Origin: JBMOUD01 sp049319665 | GTDB lineage: Bacteria; Pseudomonadota; Gammaproteobacteria; Enterobacterales; Enterobacteriaceae | Assembly (NCBI RefSeq): GCF_049319665.1 | Contig: NZ_JBMOUD010000008.1 | Coordinates: 124,001 to 188,000, forward strand | Direction of reading: 5' to 3' | Length of the DNA: 64,000 bases | Shown here: positions 62,670 to 64,000 of the stretch, piece by piece | Layout: every line of letters starts with the position of its first letter | Numbering within the stretch: position 1 is the first letter of the stretch | Position numbers and translations under genes: made by a program | The notes under the pieces: generated by a model | What the model saw: only the letters and a program-made list of their open reading frames with translations | What the model was told of the DNA's origin: nothing | The model's database searches: none

Positions 62670-64000
62670 TTACACTTCATTAGGGGCGGTAATATCTGCT
62701 GAAAAAGGCAAAGATTGCCATAGTTTCCCGCTGGCCTTGTGTAATGCACTCGCCAGTGCCGGCGCCAGTACCGCCGTTGCAATCTCACCAGTCCCCTGCG
62801 GCGACCGCTCACTATCAACTAATAGCACTTCTATATCAGGCATCTCTTCAAGATTGATAATGCCGTAATTATTGAAGTTACTTTGCTGTACCGCACCATA
62901 TTCAAAAGTGACTTCACTGTGTAGCGCTCCGCTGAGAGCAAAACCCAATCCACCTTCGATAGTCGCACGCACCAAAGATGGGTTAATCACCTTGCCGCAA
63001 TCAACACCGCAAAATATGCGGGCCACCCGCCAGCGATTACCAATCACTTCAATATCCACCACTGCCGCGACATAAGAGACAAAGACTTTATCTCTGGCGA
63101 GCCACACATTGACCGCTAAACCACGAAAATGGTTATCGGGCAAGGGTGAGTCCCACTTGGCAAGCTTGGCCGTTTCATTCATAACGCTGAGCATCTCTGG
63201 GGCGTTTTTCAACAGGCGCTGGCGATAGGCCAATTCATCTATTCCAGCTTTATAGCTAAGCTCACTAATAAAACTTTCGAGGAAAAAAAGACTGGCAACA
63301 CTGCCAACACCACGTAAAAACGCCAGAGGGATATATTGATCGATGATGCTTTCTTCAACACGCAAAGCGGGAATGTCATAATCCATATCGTAAGCGCACT
63401 CGACAATGGTCTCATCCCAACCGCCATTCTTTTTGACCCTGGCCCGCTGAAGCTGCCAATGTAAACCTTGCCCCGCATACCGAGCCCACAATGCCTGCGG
63501 ATACCCTTCCTCATCCAACACTGCCTGATAATGACTGCTACTGCCGGTACGATAATAGCCATGCTGAATATCTATCTCGCGTGGATAGATAACTTTTACC
63601 GGTTTCCCGGTCGCTTTAGAGGCCAAAGCCGCATGCAATGCCGCATCAGGCGTATATTTACGCCCAAAACTGCCTCCAAGAAACGTCGTGTTCACAACGA
63701 CTTGCTCAGCCGTCATGCCAAACATTTTGCTGAGCAACATGCGAACAAAATCTTGCCCCTGGAAAGGTCCCCAGGCAGTTATCCGATCTTTCTCAACAAA
63801 AACGGTACCATTGCAGGGCTCCATTGTGGCGTGTACCACATAACCAGAGCGGTAACTGGCTTGGTAATATTTATTGCTATCTCGCGCCGCATTAATAATT
63901 TCTGGCGCATTGTGACGATCCGTGGCAGCCACCATTGCTCCCGATTGCAGCGCCAACTTACTTTGTTTGTTAATGCTCGCGGTTGAAAAGCTATCTTTCG
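62670..64000 (-). CDS. Molybdenum hydroxylase large subunit, C-terminal part (runs off right edge)
   Basis: Open on the reverse strand to the window edge. An internal TTG at 63956 looks like a start but the frame continues upstream with family sequence. Motifs are those of isoquinoline 1-oxidoreductase beta subunit/aldehyde dehydrogenase (IorB type): NTTFLGGSFGRKYTPD, PLAFLRGVGSV, GVDCGKVINP, SPQGTGEIATAVLAPA with the active-site Glu. The XdhC gene beside it would mature it. Substrate unknown. Confidence 0.9.
   Translation of the reverse strand, partial: KDSFSTASINKQSKLALQSGAMVAATDRHNAPEIINAARDSNKYYQASYRSGYVVHATMEPCNGTVFVEKDRITAWGPFQGQDFVRMLLSKMFGMTAEQVVVNTTFLGGSFGRKYTPDAALHAALASKATGKPVKVIYPREIDIQHGYYRTGSSSHYQAVLDEEGYPQALWARYAGQGLHWQLQRARVKKNGGWDETIVECAYDMDYDIPALRVEESIIDQYIPLAFLRGVGSVASLFFLESFISELSYKAGIDELAYRQRLLKNAPEMLSVMNETAKLAKWDSPLPDNHFRGLAVNVWLARDKVFVSYVAAVVDIEVIGNRWRVARIFCGVDCGKVINPSLVRATIEGGLGFALSGALHSEVTFEYGAVQQSNFNNYGIINLEEMPDIEVLLVDSERSPQGTGEIATAVLAPALASALHKASGKLWQSLPFSADITAPNEV

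Overview
The window looks like a chromosomal segment of an Enterobacterales bacterium, with gene content and order of the E. coli purL-mltF-tadA / murQ / yfhL-acpS-pdxJ-recO-era-rnc-lepB-lepA / rseCBA-rpoE / srmB-grcA-ung / grpE-nadK-recN-bamE-rnfH-ratA-smpB-ssrA region. The proteins are close to, but clearly not, E. coli. A Hafnia-like or neighbouring genus is my guess; a species cannot be fixed from the sequence alone.

Positions 1-36534 are mostly core genome. A PhnD-like binding protein (cut by the window edge), a fatty acid desaturase, glucose-1-phosphatase (agp), the lipid A palmitoyltransferase pagP and a molybdate-type binding protein plus permease come first. Then follow purine synthesis (purL with a PurR box), murein and RNA enzymes, the era-rnc-lepB-lepA group, the envelope stress operon rpoE-rseA-rseB-rseC with a sigma-E promoter, and a stress and repair block. 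That block carries textbook control sites: two FNR boxes before grcA, a sigma-32 promoter before grpE and three LexA boxes before recN. nadB is missing from its usual place beside rpoE. Copies of a short dispersed inverted repeat lie between core genes.

The 3' end of ssrA (tmRNA) is the integration site of a composite, AT-rich island from about 36535 to at least 51 kb, and probably to about 56.7 kb. It starts with a P4-type tyrosine integrase broken by an amber codon, preceded by a symmetric array of TTGGTATAC sites. Its cargo looks like phage defence: a SIR2-STAND protein, a HEPN plus DUF3800 two-gene operon with a perfect ten-copy octamer repeat upstream, and a cytosine methyltransferase (with a predicted DNA-binding N-terminus) coupled to a DUF4928-like putative restriction enzyme. 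Between them lie two insertion sequences (IS3 and IS481 families) and a graveyard of broken mobile-element genes (relaxase, RadC-like, XRE regulator with twin operators). An OafA-like acyltransferase follows.

A short-chain dehydrogenase gene (54 kb) has a 3' fragment copied in direct orientation at 48 kb, and two paralogues of a small P4-satellite-type protein lie at 47.4 and 56.3 kb. The second is preceded by a C4-type antisense RNA region, a 24-codon leader and a hairpin that covers its ribosome binding site. From 56.9 kb to the end the window returns to ordinary chromosomal metabolism: DUF805, SnoaL-like protein, alpha/beta hydrolase, secreted ParBc_2-like protein, a glyoxalase I, XdhC and a molybdenum hydroxylase large subunit that runs off the right edge.
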